Assembly: GCF_000426345.1 (NCBI RefSeq)
Contig: NZ_AUFE01000014.1
Coordinates: 1 to 64,000 of the forward strand
DNA from: Cupriavidus phytohabitans
GTDB taxonomy: Bacteria; Pseudomonadota; Gammaproteobacteria; Burkholderiales; Burkholderiaceae
Direction: 5' to 3'
DNA length: 64,000 nucleotides
The position numbers and the translations under genes were made by a program. This document shows positions 43,075 to 51,607 of the stretch, piece by piece (the stretch's first letter is position 1; each line of letters starts with the position of its first letter). The notes under the pieces are model-generated. The model was not told the DNA's origin. It saw nothing but the letters and a program-made list of their open reading frames with translations, and ran no database searches.

Positions 43075-44190
43075 ATGACGTTTTCACCTGAACCGGTCTA
43101 CCAGCACGGTCAGGCGCCACGCACGGCGCTCCTGCTGGTCAACCTGGGGACCCCGGATGCGCCCACGCCCAAGGCGGTGGGGCGTTACCTGAAGGAATTC
43201 CTGTCCGACCCGCGCGTGGTCGAGATCCCGCGTGCAGCCTGGCTGCCGCTGCTGCATGGCGTGATCCTGCCGCTGCGCTCGCGTGCGTCGGCGCTGAAGT
43301 ACGAGTCGATCTGGCTGCGCGAGGCGCACATGACCGGTTCGCCGCTGCTGGTCTACAGCGAGCGCCAGGCGCATGCGCTGCAACGGCTGCTGAACCAGAA
43401 CGGCCACGAGGTGACGGTGGCGTGCGCCATGCGCTACGGCAACCCGTCGATCGCCTCGGTCATGGAGGCGCTGCGCCGCCAGGGCTGCGAACAGGTGCTG
43501 GTGCTGCCGATGTACCCGCAGTACTCGGGCACCACTACCGCGACCGCGTTTGACGAGGTCTTCCGCGTGCTGGCCCAATGGCGCAACCAGCCCGAGCTGC
43601 GGCTGGTCAAACATTTCCATGACCACCCGGCTTATATCTCGGCGCTGCACCAGCAGGTCGGCGGCTACTGGTCACGGCATGGCATGCCCGACTTCGCGCG
43701 CGGCGACAAGTTGATCCTGTCGTTCCACGGCGTGCCGCGGCGCACGCTCGAGCTGGGCGACCCGTATCACTGCGAGTGCCTGAAGACGGGGCGGCTGCTT
43801 GGCGACGCGCTGGGCTTGCAGCCGGGACAGTATCAGGTGACGTTTCAGTCTCGTTTCGGCAAGGCGGAGTGGCTGCAGCCGTACACCGCCCCGACGCTGG
43901 CGGAGCTCGGCAAGGTCGGCGCCGGCCGGGTCGACGTGTTCTGCCCGGGCTTCCCGGCGGACTGCATCGAGACGCTGGAGGAAATCGCGATGGAAGGGCA
44001 GACCGAATTCAAGGTCGCGGGCGGCAAGGATTTCCACTTTATTCCTTGCATGAACGATTCCGCGCCGTGGGTGGCCGCGATGGCGGAGATTGCCCTGCAG
44101 CATCTGCAGGGATGGCCGCTCAAATCGCCGCACCCGCATGAACTGGAAGCGCGCCGCGCGCGCGCGCAGACCCGGGGAGCCGCAGCATGA
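43075..44190 (+). CDS. hemH: Ferrochelatase
   Basis: A 371-residue enzyme inserting Fe2+ into protoporphyrin IX, the last step of haem synthesis; cytoplasmic and membrane-associated. Landmarks are [41 protein letters not shown], the active-site His in LSFHGVPRR and the Glu in [21 protein letters not shown] lies upstream of the ATG at 43075. The stop overlaps the hslR start by ATGA, so the two are coupled. Cysteines near the C-terminus do not form an Fe-S pattern. Confidence 0.96.
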   Translation: MTFSPEPVYQHGQAPRTALLLVNLGTPDAPTPKAVGRYLKEFLSDPRVVEIPRAAWLPLLHGVILPLRSRASALKYESIWLREAHMTGSPLLVYSERQAHALQRLLNQNGHEVTVACAMRYGNPSIASVMEALRRQGCEQVLVLPMYPQYSGTTTATAFDEVFRVLAQWRNQPELRLVKHFHDHPAYISALHQQVGGYWSRHGMPDFARGDKLILSFHGVPRRTLELGDPYHCECLKTGRLLGDALGLQPGQYQVTFQSRFGKAEWLQPYTAPTLAELGKVGAGRVDVFCPGFPADCIETLEEIAMEGQTEFKVAGGKDFHFIPCMNDSAPWVAAMAEIALQHLQGWPLKSPHPHELEARRARAQTRGAAA

Positions 44191-44582
44191 ACGTGGATTT
44201 CGAAGCGGATGCGCGCCAGCGCATCGACAAATGGCTATGGTGCGCGCGCTTCTTCAAGACGCGCTCGCTTGCGGCCGAGGCGGTGGAGCGCGGCAAGGTG
44301 ACCGTCAACGGTCAACTGGTCAAGAACTCGCGCGAAGTGCGGCCAGGCGACAAGGTCGCGCTCGAGGCACACCAGCAGCGCTGGGAACTGCAGGTGAAGG
44401 GCATTGCCCCGGCGCGCGGCCCTGCACCGGTGGCGCAGACGCTGTATGAAGAAAGCGTCGACAGCCAGGCGCGCCGGCAGGCCGAGGCAGAGCGCCGCCG
44501 CCTGCAGCCGGAGCCCGCCGCGCAGTTGCAGGGCCGCCCGACCAAGCGCGACCGCCGCCGCATCGATGATTTCCGGCACTGA
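44187..44582 (+). CDS. hslR: Heat shock protein 15 homologue, S4 RNA-binding domain
   Basis: A 131-residue basic protein. The S4 domain at residues 11-70 ([20 protein letters not shown], then [20 protein letters not shown]) matches Hsp15, which recognises stalled 50S subunits carrying nascent tRNA. The C-terminal third is rich in Arg and Glu. Translation is coupled to hemH by an ATGA overlap. A GC-rich hairpin follows. Confidence 0.92.
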   Translation: MNVDFEADARQRIDKWLWCARFFKTRSLAAEAVERGKVTVNGQLVKNSREVRPGDKVALEAHQQRWELQVKGIAPARGPAPVAQTLYEESVDSQARRQAEAERRRLQPEPAAQLQGRPTKRDRRRIDDFRH

Positions 44583-44600
44583 CGAGGGCAGGAATGACAC

Positions 44601-44633
44601 GCGGCGGCGCCGGCAGGATGCCGGGGCCGCCGC
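44601..44633. terminator. GC-rich nested hairpin after hslR
   Basis: Outer arms GCGGCGGC / GCCGCCGC with an inner GCCGGC...GCCGGG pairing; no T run. It sits in the gap between hslR (+) and a small convergent gene (-). Likely a factor-dependent terminator or mRNA stabiliser. Confidence 0.45.
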
Positions 44634-44669
44634 GGTGCGGGCGTGTGTGCCGGAAAGTTGCGCGGGCGC

Positions 44670-44843
44670 CTATTCCTGCGAGACTTCCTGGCTGACGATA
44701 GGAATGATGTAGTGCTTGAACACCGCCTTGCCACTGCCATACTCGGTATCGCGCGGCGTGAAGGCGCCGGACAGGCAGATAAAGGCGGTCATGACCGCCA
44801 GGGCGGCCACGAGGCAGAGCGTCACGACTGGCAGCTTGTGCAT
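44670..44843 (-). CDS. Small single-span membrane protein (57 aa), unknown function
   Basis: A short protein: Met-His-Lys start, one hydrophobic helix LPVVTLCLVAALAVMTAFIC and a polar tail GAFTPRDTEYGSGKAVFKHY ending in VSQEVSQE. GAAAGG lies 8 nt before the ATG at 44843, which supports real translation. The frame can be read back to 44879 but without a good ribosome site. No family is recognised. It lies between hslR and grpE, on the opposite strand to both. Confidence 0.6.
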   Translation of the reverse strand: MHKLPVVTLCLVAALAVMTAFICLSGAFTPRDTEYGSGKAVFKHYIIPIVSQEVSQE

Positions 44844-45012
44844 GGCCAACCTTTCGGAAGAGGCACAAAAATGAACCATCTCCGGCTCCCGGCATTTTTG
44901 TCATTTTTCTTCTTGTGAATGTTAGTGAGTGCAGTGCAGCAAGGCAATAAGGCCTCAATTGCATAACTCCCGCCTTTGTAACCGCTTGTTTCAGCGTCTC
45001 GCCGGCGCCACT

Positions 45013-45039
45013 CTTGAAATCCGGCGCGATGCCACCAAT
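45013..45039 (+). promoter_or_regulatory. Candidate sigma-32 heat-shock promoter for grpE
   Basis: CTTGAAA at 45013-45019 and CCACCAAT at 45032-45039, 12 nt apart, resemble the sigma-32 -35 (CTTGAAA) and -10 (CCCCATNT) boxes. The grpE ATG is 77 bp downstream. The -35 box is exact; the -10 box is only partial. Confidence 0.5.
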
Positions 45040-45115
45040 TGCCGCTAAACACGCCGATTGACCCACCGCGGCCGTGCCCACGGACGGCCGCGCCAATGCA
45101 TTGATACGGACCGAC

Positions 45116-45670
45116 ATGGAAGAACAGAAGCAGACGCCATCCACCCCGACGCCCAACGACGAAGCCAGCACTGCCGCCGCGCAGGAGAACGCTGCGCCGG
45201 AGGCTGCCGCCGTGGAAGACGTGGCGGCCCAGCTGGCCGCCCTGGAAGCCAAGGCGCGTGAGCATTACGACCTGTACATGCGCGCGGTCGCGGAAGGCGA
45301 GAACATCCGCCGCCGGGCGCAGGAAGACGTCACCAAGGCCCACAAATTCGCCATCGAGAACTTCGCCGACAACCTGCTGCCGGTGATGGACAGCCTGCAG
45401 GCCGCGCTGGCTGACGGCTCCGGCGACATCGCCAAGCTGCGCGAAGGCGTCGAACTGACCGCGCGCCAGCTGGCTGCCGCGTTCGAGCGCGGCAAGATCG
45501 TGGAACTGAACCCGGTCGGCGAGAAGTTCGACCCGCACCGCCACCAGGCCATCTCGATGGTGCCGGCCGACCAGGAACCCAACACCGTCGTCACCGTGCT
45601 GCAGCGCGGCTACACCATTGCCGACCGCGTGCTGCGCCCGGCGCTGGTGACGGTGGCGGCACCGAAGTAA
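45116..45670 (+). CDS. grpE: GrpE, nucleotide exchange factor of DnaK
   Basis: A 184-residue cytoplasmic cochaperone. Acidic Ala/Thr-rich N-terminus, then a long coiled coil ([20 protein letters not shown]), the conserved [16 protein letters not shown] segment and a C-terminal beta domain with [19 protein letters not shown] and [20 protein letters not shown]. The ATG at 45116 is preferred to a GTG at 45074. An 8-bp inverted repeat GCGGCCGT/ACGGCCGC lies just upstream. dnaK and dnaJ, often next to grpE, are not in the window. A terminator follows. Confidence 0.96.
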   Translation: MEEQKQTPSTPTPNDEASTAAAQENAAPEAAAVEDVAAQLAALEAKAREHYDLYMRAVAEGENIRRRAQEDVTKAHKFAIENFADNLLPVMDSLQAALADGSGDIAKLREGVELTARQLAAAFERGKIVELNPVGEKFDPHRHQAISMVPADQEPNTVVTVLQRGYTIADRVLRPALVTVAAPK

Positions 45671-45698
45671 GCCGGACTGCTCTTAGCTGCTGACGTTG

Positions 45699-45728
45699 CG
45701 CCCGGTGCCATTCAGGCCCGGGCGTTTT
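45699..45728 (+). terminator. Terminator after grpE
   Basis: Stem CGCCCGG / CCGGGCG with a 12-nt loop, followed by TTTTGCTTTTTTT. It separates grpE from the thioredoxin-like gene. Confidence 0.75.
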
Positions 45729-45757
45729 GCTTTTTTTGCCTTTGCGGGAGCCAACCC

Positions 45758-46195
45758 ATGTCAAGCGAATCGCCCGCCGGCGTGTCATCCGCGGGCCAGG
45801 CCGCGGCACCACACCTCGACCACCGCGCCTTCGAGGCCTTCGGCATGCGCCAGGTCGACGATGCGAGCATCGACGCCGCGATTGCCCAGGCCGGCGATGC
45901 GCTGGTGTGCGTGTTCTTCTGGGGCGTGGATTGCTTCAATTGCGAGATGGCAAAGAAGGCCATGCTCGCCAATCCCGAGCCGATCCGGGCGCTTGGCCTG
46001 CACTGGCTGCACGCCAACGTCTATGCGCATCCCGCGCTGGGCAAACGCTTCGGCCTGCACGGCATCCCGGTGTTCATGTTCTTCCAGAGCGGCAAGAAGC
46101 TGGGCCGTGCCACCGGCTGGCATGGCCACGGCCAGTTTGCTGCCGCAGTCGCCAATGCGCGGCTGAAGGCGGACGGCAAGCCGCTGGCGGGCTGA
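45758..46195 (+). CDS. Thioredoxin-fold protein with CFNC active site
   Basis: A 145-residue soluble protein. The redox motif is WGVDCFNCEMAKK, in place of the WCGPC of ordinary thioredoxins; the cis-proline region HGIPVFMFFQSGKKLGR and C-terminal helix are present. No signal peptide is seen. The short N-terminal extension (MSSESPAGVSSAGQAAAPH) is low-complexity. The unusual dipeptide between the cysteines would change its redox potential, and its partners are unknown. Its position after grpE suggests a link with protein folding or stress. Confidence 0.8.
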   Translation: MSSESPAGVSSAGQAAAPHLDHRAFEAFGMRQVDDASIDAAIAQAGDALVCVFFWGVDCFNCEMAKKAMLANPEPIRALGLHWLHANVYAHPALGKRFGLHGIPVFMFFQSGKKLGRATGWHGHGQFAAAVANARLKADGKPLAG

Positions 46196-46222
46196 ACCGG
46201 AAAGCCAGCGGCAGCAGGGGCA

Positions 46223-47506
46223 TTAGCGCGACAGCGCGTAGCCGATGCGGAACTGCCAGGGCAGCTTGTGGTTGTAGTCGAGCAGGCTTTCGCCGTAGCC
46301 GACGAAGTAACCCGCCATCAGGTAACCCGCGGTGCCCGGCAGCAGCCGCGCCAACGGATAGGTGACCTGCGCATCGACGCTGCCGTACCACTTGCGTGTG
46401 CCCTTGCGCAGCGTGGCGGAGAACTCCCAGGAATCCGGACGCCCATAGGCGATGCCCAGGTCCATATAGCCACGGTAGTGGGCGATGTCCGGGTTGTCGC
46501 CCTTTTCCACGTAGGCATAGAGCTTGGGCGCGACGCGCCAGTGCCAGTCGTTCTGGTCGCCGAAGTAGAACGTCGGCTTGACGAACACGGTGTTGATGCT
46601 GCGCGACTCGTCGCCGCTGCGGCCGTTGGATTCGTGCTCCACGCCGGCGGCCAGCGACAGCCGGCTGATGGCCCGATTGCGCACGCCGGTGTCCGACAGG
46701 TAGTAAAACAGGCTCGGCCGGTAGTTGGTATCGCGGAACGGCTTGGACTGTTCCGACAGGTCCCACAGCGAGAACTGGGTGAAGCCGAGATAGAGGTTGT
46801 CGAACAGGCTTTTGGATGCCGGGTCTTCGCCCTGGAAGATCCGGTACTTGAAGCTGAACTGGAACTTCGCGTTGGCGCCATCGTGCGCGCCGACGGTGAA
46901 GTACATCGGATCGTAGAACGACAGGCGCGCGCTGTCGCGCAGGTCCGCCGGCGCCGGGGCGGTGGCGCTTGCGCTGGTCACCGGCGTGACGGGAACCGGG
47001 GTCGCCTCCGCGGCTTCGCCGGCCGACCCCGGCGTAGCGGCTACCGCGGGCGGGGCGGCGGTGACCGCCTCGCCCGGCTGTGGCAGCCGGTTCAGCGTGA
47101 CCAGCACCGGCGCGGCGTCGATGCCGGTCGCATCCAGCCGCACCTGGCCGCGCAATTGCGGCGGCAGGGTCGCGGTGTAGCGGATGGCGCGGTGTTCGCC
47201 GCGACGCAGGTTGACCATGGCGGGTCCGGATACCTCGCGCCACAGCACCAGCCGTACCGGCGCCTGCATTTCGCTCGACGCGCTGACTTCCAGCGTATCG
47301 GGGATCCGGTAACGGCGCGTCGCGCCGTCGGCGCTGACCACCAGCGTCAGCGTCAGCGGCTGGTTGCCGTCGATCACGCGCGGCGGCTGCAGCAGCGCCA
47401 CGCCAGCGTGGCCGGCCAAGGGCCAGGCCAGTGCCAGGGACAGGCAGAGGGGGGCGACGGCGCGGCTGGCAGCCAGCAGCCGGCGGGGCAGGGTCAATCG
47501 GGACAT
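46223..47506 (-). CDS. pldA: Outer-membrane phospholipase A (OMPLA)
   Basis: A 427-residue protein with signal peptide (start MSRLTLPRRLLAASRAV). The C-terminal half is a 12-strand barrel with the OMPLA active site EHESNGRSGDESRSINTVF: catalytic His and Ser in HESNG, and the Asn/Ser region after it. It hydrolyses phospholipids that reach the outer leaflet of the outer membrane, and needs Ca2+ and dimerisation. An additional N-terminal domain of about 200 residues (beta-rich, then a Thr/Pro/Ala linker) is not in E. coli PldA but is common in Burkholderiales. The barrel ends FRIGYALSR. Confidence 0.92.
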   Translation of the reverse strand: MSRLTLPRRLLAASRAVAPLCLSLALAWPLAGHAGVALLQPPRVIDGNQPLTLTLVVSADGATRRYRIPDTLEVSASSEMQAPVRLVLWREVSGPAMVNLRRGEHRAIRYTATLPPQLRGQVRLDATGIDAAPVLVTLNRLPQPGEAVTAAPPAVAATPGSAGEAAEATPVPVTPVTSASATAPAPADLRDSARLSFYDPMYFTVGAHDGANAKFQFSFKYRIFQGEDPASKSLFDNLYLGFTQFSLWDLSEQSKPFRDTNYRPSLFYYLSDTGVRNRAISRLSLAAGVEHESNGRSGDESRSINTVFVKPTFYFGDQNDWHWRVAPKLYAYVEKGDNPDIAHYRGYMDLGIAYGRPDSWEFSATLRKGTRKWYGSVDAQVTYPLARLLPGTAGYLMAGYFVGYGESLLDYNHKLPWQFRIGYALSR

Positions 47507-47658
47507 GATGCCAGGGCACCGCGGGCGCGGCTTGATCGGCGCGCGCGGCATTGGGAAATTTCGGAACCCGCAAAGCCTACCATGCGGTAGAAAACGGGTT
47601 GTGACGAAATGTACGCAGCCGGCACGCAGACGATTGGCAGCCGGCTGGAGTGACGCGC

Positions 47659-48090
47659 TCAGCGCATCGCGCGCCGGCGCACGCTGTCGACGTATTGGTC
47701 GCCGTCCGGTGGCAGGCCGCTGCGCTGTGCCTGCCACAGCATCTCGCCCAGGCATTCCATCACCTGGTGCTGGGCCTCGTGCGGCGAATCGAGCCGGCGC
47801 GCAAGCGCCTCGTAAGCCTCGCGGATGCCGCGTGGCTGGTCTACCGAGACCTGTTCCGAGATCGAAAGGTGCATCGCCAGGTGCAGGAACGGGTTGGTCT
47901 GGCCTTGCTCGGGGGTGTAGTCCTGCGCCAGCGCGCCTTCGGTGTCGCGCAGCAGGTCGTGGTACTCGGGATGCTCGCCGATCCAGTCGACGGCAATGAC
48001 TTCCAGCGGCGTCAGCACGCTGCCCGCGATCTGCTTCTGCCAGGCTTCGCAGAAGAAACGGCGGACTTCTTCTCGTGAGGGATTAAACAT
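47659..48090 (-). CDS. DUF1841 family protein
   Basis: A 143-residue cytoplasmic protein beginning MFNPSREEVRRFFCEAWQK, the standard start of the DUF1841 family (PF08897). Other conserved segments are HPEYHDLL, NPFLHLAMHLSISEQVSVD and HEAQHQVMECLGEMLWQAQR. Function is unknown; the His/Glu pattern in the C-terminal part is suggestive of metal binding but unproven. It is divergent from the EamA transporter gene (90 bp between starts) and followed at 152 bp by pldA. Confidence 0.88.
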   Translation of the reverse strand: MFNPSREEVRRFFCEAWQKQIAGSVLTPLEVIAVDWIGEHPEYHDLLRDTEGALAQDYTPEQGQTNPFLHLAMHLSISEQVSVDQPRGIREAYEALARRLDSPHEAQHQVMECLGEMLWQAQRSGLPPDGDQYVDSVRRRAMR

Positions 48091-48180
48091 GGTGGCGCCA
48101 TTGTAAACGAGGGCCGCGGCGAGCGCTGCCGACCGGCGGCGCCAAGTAAAATGCGGGATCGCCGACTTCTCGCAGCCTTC

Positions 48181-49122
48181 ATGACCGCCTCCGTCTCCAC
48201 CACCGCCCAGGAACAGGCCCGCGCCAAGCTCGCCGGGGTGCTGCTGATCGCGGTGTCGGCCAGCGCCTTCGGCGCCATGGCGATCTTTGCGCGCTTTGCC
48301 TATGCGGCCGGTGCCGACGTCTACGGCCTGCTGTTCGTACGTTTCGTGCTGGCGGCGGTGGCGCTGGCGTGGGTGATGCGCACGCGCGGCATCGGACTGC
48401 CGCCGTGGCGGCGTGTGCTGGCGCTGGCGGCGATGGGCGGCATCGGCTACGTCGGCCAGTCGTTCTGCTTTTTCAGCGCGCTGAACCATGCGCAGGCCAG
48501 CCTGGTGGCGCTGCTGCTGTACCTGTACCCGCTGTTCGTGACGATCCTGGCAGCGGTGTTCCTGAAAGAGCGGCTGACCACGGCGGCCGTGATCGCGCTG
48601 GTGCTGTGCTCGGTGGGCGCAGGGCTGACGGTGGGCGGGGGCGAGGGTTCGCCCCTGGGCATCGCGCTGGGGCTGGCGGCGGCGGTGATTTATTCCGTCT
48701 ACATCATCGTCGGCGCGCGCGTGACCGCCGGCGTCAACCCGATTGCCACGACCACGGTGATCTGCACTGCGGCCGCGCTGGTCTACGGCGCGGTTGGCCT
48801 GCTGCGCCTTGGCGCGGGCGTGCCGCCGCAGTTCCCCGCCAGCGCTGGCGGCTGGCTGGCACTGGCGGCGATCGCGCTGCTGTCGACGGTGCTGGCAATC
48901 CTGACCTTCTTCGCCGGGCTGCAACGGCTCGGCGCGGCGCAGGCCTCGATGCTTTCGACGCTCGAGCCGGTGGTCACGGTGATGCTGGCGGCGTTGCTGC
49001 TGGGCGAGCATATCGGCGGTACGCAGGCGCTGGGCGGCGGGTTGATCCTGGTCGGCGTGCTGTGGCTCACGCGGCGCAGCAGCGCGCCGGCGCCGGCCCG
49101 CGGCGACATGCAAGAGAATTGA
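48181..49122 (+). CDS. EamA/DMT-family transporter
   Basis: A 313-residue inner-membrane protein with ten predicted helices in two EamA repeats, of about 140 residues each: first ending [19 protein letters not shown], second ending [19 protein letters not shown]; the (E/L)-R/H-type loop after each is the family hallmark. Members export metabolites or amino acids. The substrate is unknown. The start at 48181 is preferred because it removes an odd basic extension; the frame is open from 48151. Confidence 0.88.
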   Translation: MTASVSTTAQEQARAKLAGVLLIAVSASAFGAMAIFARFAYAAGADVYGLLFVRFVLAAVALAWVMRTRGIGLPPWRRVLALAAMGGIGYVGQSFCFFSALNHAQASLVALLLYLYPLFVTILAAVFLKERLTTAAVIALVLCSVGAGLTVGGGEGSPLGIALGLAAAVIYSVYIIVGARVTAGVNPIATTTVICTAAALVYGAVGLLRLGAGVPPQFPASAGGWLALAAIALLSTVLAILTFFAGLQRLGAAQASMLSTLEPVVTVMLAALLLGEHIGGTQALGGGLILVGVLWLTRRSSAPAPARGDMQEN

Positions 49123-49210
49123 ACGGGTCGGTCAAAGACGCTGGCGCGGCACATCCTGGCCCTTGGGTAGAATCGCGGCTTCTGACACTTCTTGGATAGG
49201 AAATAGCCGC

Positions 49211-49798
49211 ATGTCCCAGATCGACCAAGCCGCGCTGGCGCAACTGTTCACCGAGGCCCGTACCCACAACGTGTGGCAGGACCGGCACGTGGACGACGCC
49301 GTCCTGCACCAGATCTATGACGCGATGAAGTTCGGCCCCACCGCCGCCAACAGCGGCCCGGCCCGCATCGTCTTCGTCAAGAGCGCGGCCGAGAAGGCGC
49401 GCCTGGTGGAATGCATGTCGGCCGGCAACGTCGAGAAGACCCGCTCCGCGCCGGTCACCGCGATCATCGCCTTCGACAAGGCCTTCCACGAGCAGCTGCC
49501 GCGCCTGTTCCCGCATGCCGACGCGCGTGCCTGGTATGCCGGCAACGATGAGAAGATCGCCCGCGACGCCCTGATGAACAGCTCGCTGCAAGGTGGCTAT
49601 TTCATCCTGGCCGCACGTGCGCTGGGCCTGGATTGCGGCCCGATGGGCGGTTTCGACGCCGACAAGGTCAACGCGGCCTTCTTCCCCGATGGCAAGTGGT
49701 CGGTCAACTTCCTGGTCAACCTGGGCTACGGCATTGCCGACAAGCTGCATCCGCGCCTGCCGCGCCTGTCGTTCGACGAAGCCTGCCGCATCGTCTGA
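49211..49798 (+). CDS. Nitroreductase-family protein, RutE (malonic semialdehyde reductase)-like
   Basis: A 195-residue FMN-dependent oxidoreductase. FMN-binding sequence is [18 protein letters not shown] at about residue 40, and [25 protein letters not shown] is the second FMN-contact block. The length and sequence fit RutE/YdfG-type enzymes that reduce 3-oxopropanoate in pyrimidine degradation, but no rut genes are nearby, so other substrates are possible. AGGAAA lies 10 nt before the start. A terminator follows. Confidence 0.85.
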   Translation: MSQIDQAALAQLFTEARTHNVWQDRHVDDAVLHQIYDAMKFGPTAANSGPARIVFVKSAAEKARLVECMSAGNVEKTRSAPVTAIIAFDKAFHEQLPRLFPHADARAWYAGNDEKIARDALMNSSLQGGYFILAARALGLDCGPMGGFDADKVNAAFFPDGKWSVNFLVNLGYGIADKLHPRLPRLSFDEACRIV

Positions 49799-49830
49799 AG
49801 ATGCCGCGCGCCAGTGGCGCCGGGAATAGA

Positions 49831-49857
49831 AAAAGCGACCCATGAGGTCGCTTTTTT
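49831..49857. terminator. Rho-independent terminator between RutE-like gene and coq4
   Basis: Stem AAAAGCGACC / GGTCGCTTTT with loop CATGA and a T run on the plus strand; A run on the other side makes it bidirectional. Confidence 0.88.
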
Positions 49858-49874
49858 TGTGGTGCGCCGCAATC

Positions 49875-50600
49875 TCAGGCAGTCCATTCCTGGACGGGAT
49901 TGCAGGCGAGGTAACGTCCGGGCTCGGCAATGCCGAGCCGTGCACGGGCAGCGTCGAGCGGTTCGTGCAACAGTCTTTCGTAGTCCTCGCCGAGCAGCCA
50001 GCCGGCGCGGCGTCCCAGCCGGTAACCCTCCAGCACGGCGCGCGCAAACGCCAGGCTGCCGGTCACGCGCAGGCTTTTCAGCGACGCCGCGATGGCGATG
50101 AACGCCCATCCCTTGCCGCCGGTCTGCGCGTAGCTGAACGCCACCAGCGCGGCTTCGCCAAGGCTTTCGTCGGCGCGGTAGCCGGTGAGCACATGCCAGA
50201 TGTCGTGGATATCGCGGGTACGCCGGCCAAACCACATGTATGCGTCCTCGATCACCGGCTCCTGGTCGAGGTTGGAAACCTTGGCCAGCCCGTCCGCGCT
50301 GTAGCCGGTCTTTTCCAGGAACGCGCGATATGCCGCGCCGACCGTGCCCGGACCGAAGCCGGCGATATAGGTGGGATCGGACAGGCGCTCCGCCAGTTCG
50401 ATGCGCTGGTAGACCATGCGCCTGCCATCGGGCGTGGACAGCAGGCGGCCGAAGTTGCGCGGCATCGACGGGCCGTTCAGCGCGCGCATGATGCGGAAGA
50501 CCTGCTCGGTGTCGTTGCCGTTCGCCAGCAGCTTGCGGACGGCCCGGAACGCGGTGATGAAATCCTGTTTGTAGGGATTGGAGGCGGTCGGGGTGGCCAT
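49875..50600 (-). CDS. Coq4-family protein
   Basis: A 241-residue protein of the Coq4 family (ubiquinone biosynthesis in eukaryotes). The metal motif HDxxH-X11-E is visible as DIHDIWHVLTGYRADESLGE. Other conserved parts are PTYIAGFGPGTVGAAYRAFL and VIEDAYMWFGRRTRDIHD. It is the last gene of a likely three-gene operon after a Baeyer-Villiger monooxygenase and a hydrolase; the gap upstream is 26 bp. Eukaryotic COQ4 acts on ubiquinone ring precursors. In this setting it may have been reused for catabolism, but that is inference. Confidence 0.85.
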   Translation of the reverse strand: MATPTASNPYKQDFITAFRAVRKLLANGNDTEQVFRIMRALNGPSMPRNFGRLLSTPDGRRMVYQRIELAERLSDPTYIAGFGPGTVGAAYRAFLEKTGYSADGLAKVSNLDQEPVIEDAYMWFGRRTRDIHDIWHVLTGYRADESLGEAALVAFSYAQTGGKGWAFIAIAASLKSLRVTGSLAFARAVLEGYRLGRRAGWLLGEDYERLLHEPLDAARARLGIAEPGRYLACNPVQEWTA

Positions 50601-50626
50601 GGCAGGGATCCGTGAGTCAGCGTGAG

Positions 50627-51607
50627 TCAGGCGAACTGCGTCGGGGCGGCGGCCGGGGCATGCAGCCGCGCGGCGGCGTCGCGCACAAAGTCGACGCAGG
50701 TGTCGATGGCGGTCACCGGCAGCATATGGCCGCCGTCTACCAGCGCCAGCGTGGCGCCAGGCACCCTGGCAACCAGCGCTTCGCCATGTTCGGCAAAATC
50801 AAGGATGCGGTCATCGCGGCCGTACAGCACGCTCACCGGCACGCGCAGCGAGCCATAATGCGGAAGCATTGCCGGCAGGCTTCGGGCGGCACCGGTCAGG
50901 TCTTCGGCAGCGGCGAGGAAATGGGACGGCCGCAGCGCCAGCAGGCCGCCACCCCGCGTCGGGAAGTCGAGCGGGAACGGGTCGGGACCGAACACGATAT
51001 CCATGACTTCTTCGCGGCGACGTTCCGACATCGGCACCACCAGTGTCCACGCCAGCAGCCGCCGCAATGCGCCCGGCACGGTCATCGCCTGGAATACCGG
51101 CGAAATCGCCTTGGGCGGATGGGTGAGCGGCGCGATCAGCGCCAGGCCGCCGACGCGCCCGGGATGGTGGATGGCCAGTGCCAGCGCGATCGCGCCGCCG
51201 AGCGAGTGGCCAACCACCAGCGGTTTCTCCAATCCAAGCTGGTCGCACAGCGCTGCGAGCGCATTGGCCTGTGCCGGCAAATCCGCCGCGGTGCCTGCCA
51301 CGCGCGTCGAGTGGCCCGCGCCTGGGCGGTCGACGGCGATCACGCGGAAGTGGCGGGCGAGCGGTTCGATCATGCCGTAGCCGAAGTTCTCCAGCTGTCC
51401 CGACAGGCCGTGCACCAGCAGCACGGCGGGCCCCTGGCCGCGCTCGACCACGTGCAGCCGCGCGCCGGGCACATCGACAAAGCGTCCACGCGGCGGCATT
51501 GCCGCCTCGATGCGCCGGACGGTGCGCAGCGTGTACAGCCATAGCGCGGTGCCCAGTACCACAAGCAGCCCGACCAGCAAGCCGGCGATGGTCAGGGCGA
51601 TGGTCAC
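50627..51607 (-). CDS. Alpha/beta hydrolase, membrane-anchored
   Basis: A 326-residue protein with one N-terminal hydrophobic helix (TIALTIAGLLVGLLVVLGTA) and a classical alpha/beta hydrolase domain: oxyanion motif LLVHGLSGQ, nucleophile GHSLGGAIAL, Asp in YGRDDRILDF and His in VDGGHMLP. The GTG start overlaps the monooxygenase stop (GTGA), with GAGG 7 nt before it. An esterase-like activity would cleave the ester or lactone made by the Baeyer-Villiger enzyme, a known catabolic pairing. Confidence 0.88.
   Translation of the reverse strand: MTIALTIAGLLVGLLVVLGTALWLYTLRTVRRIEAAMPPRGRFVDVPGARLHVVERGQGPAVLLVHGLSGQLENFGYGMIEPLARHFRVIAVDRPGAGHSTRVAGTAADLPAQANALAALCDQLGLEKPLVVGHSLGGAIALALAIHHPGRVGGLALIAPLTHPPKAISPVFQAMTVPGALRRLLAWTLVVPMSERRREEVMDIVFGPDPFPLDFPTRGGGLLALRPSHFLAAAEDLTGAARSLPAMLPHYGSLRVPVSVLYGRDDRILDFAEHGEALVARVPGATLALVDGGHMLPVTAIDTCVDFVRDAAARLHAPAAAPTQFA

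Noticed and set aside
44844..45115. CIRCE element upstream of grpE
   Set aside because: GTTAGTGAGTGC near 44930 recalls one half but lacks the matching second half and spacing.
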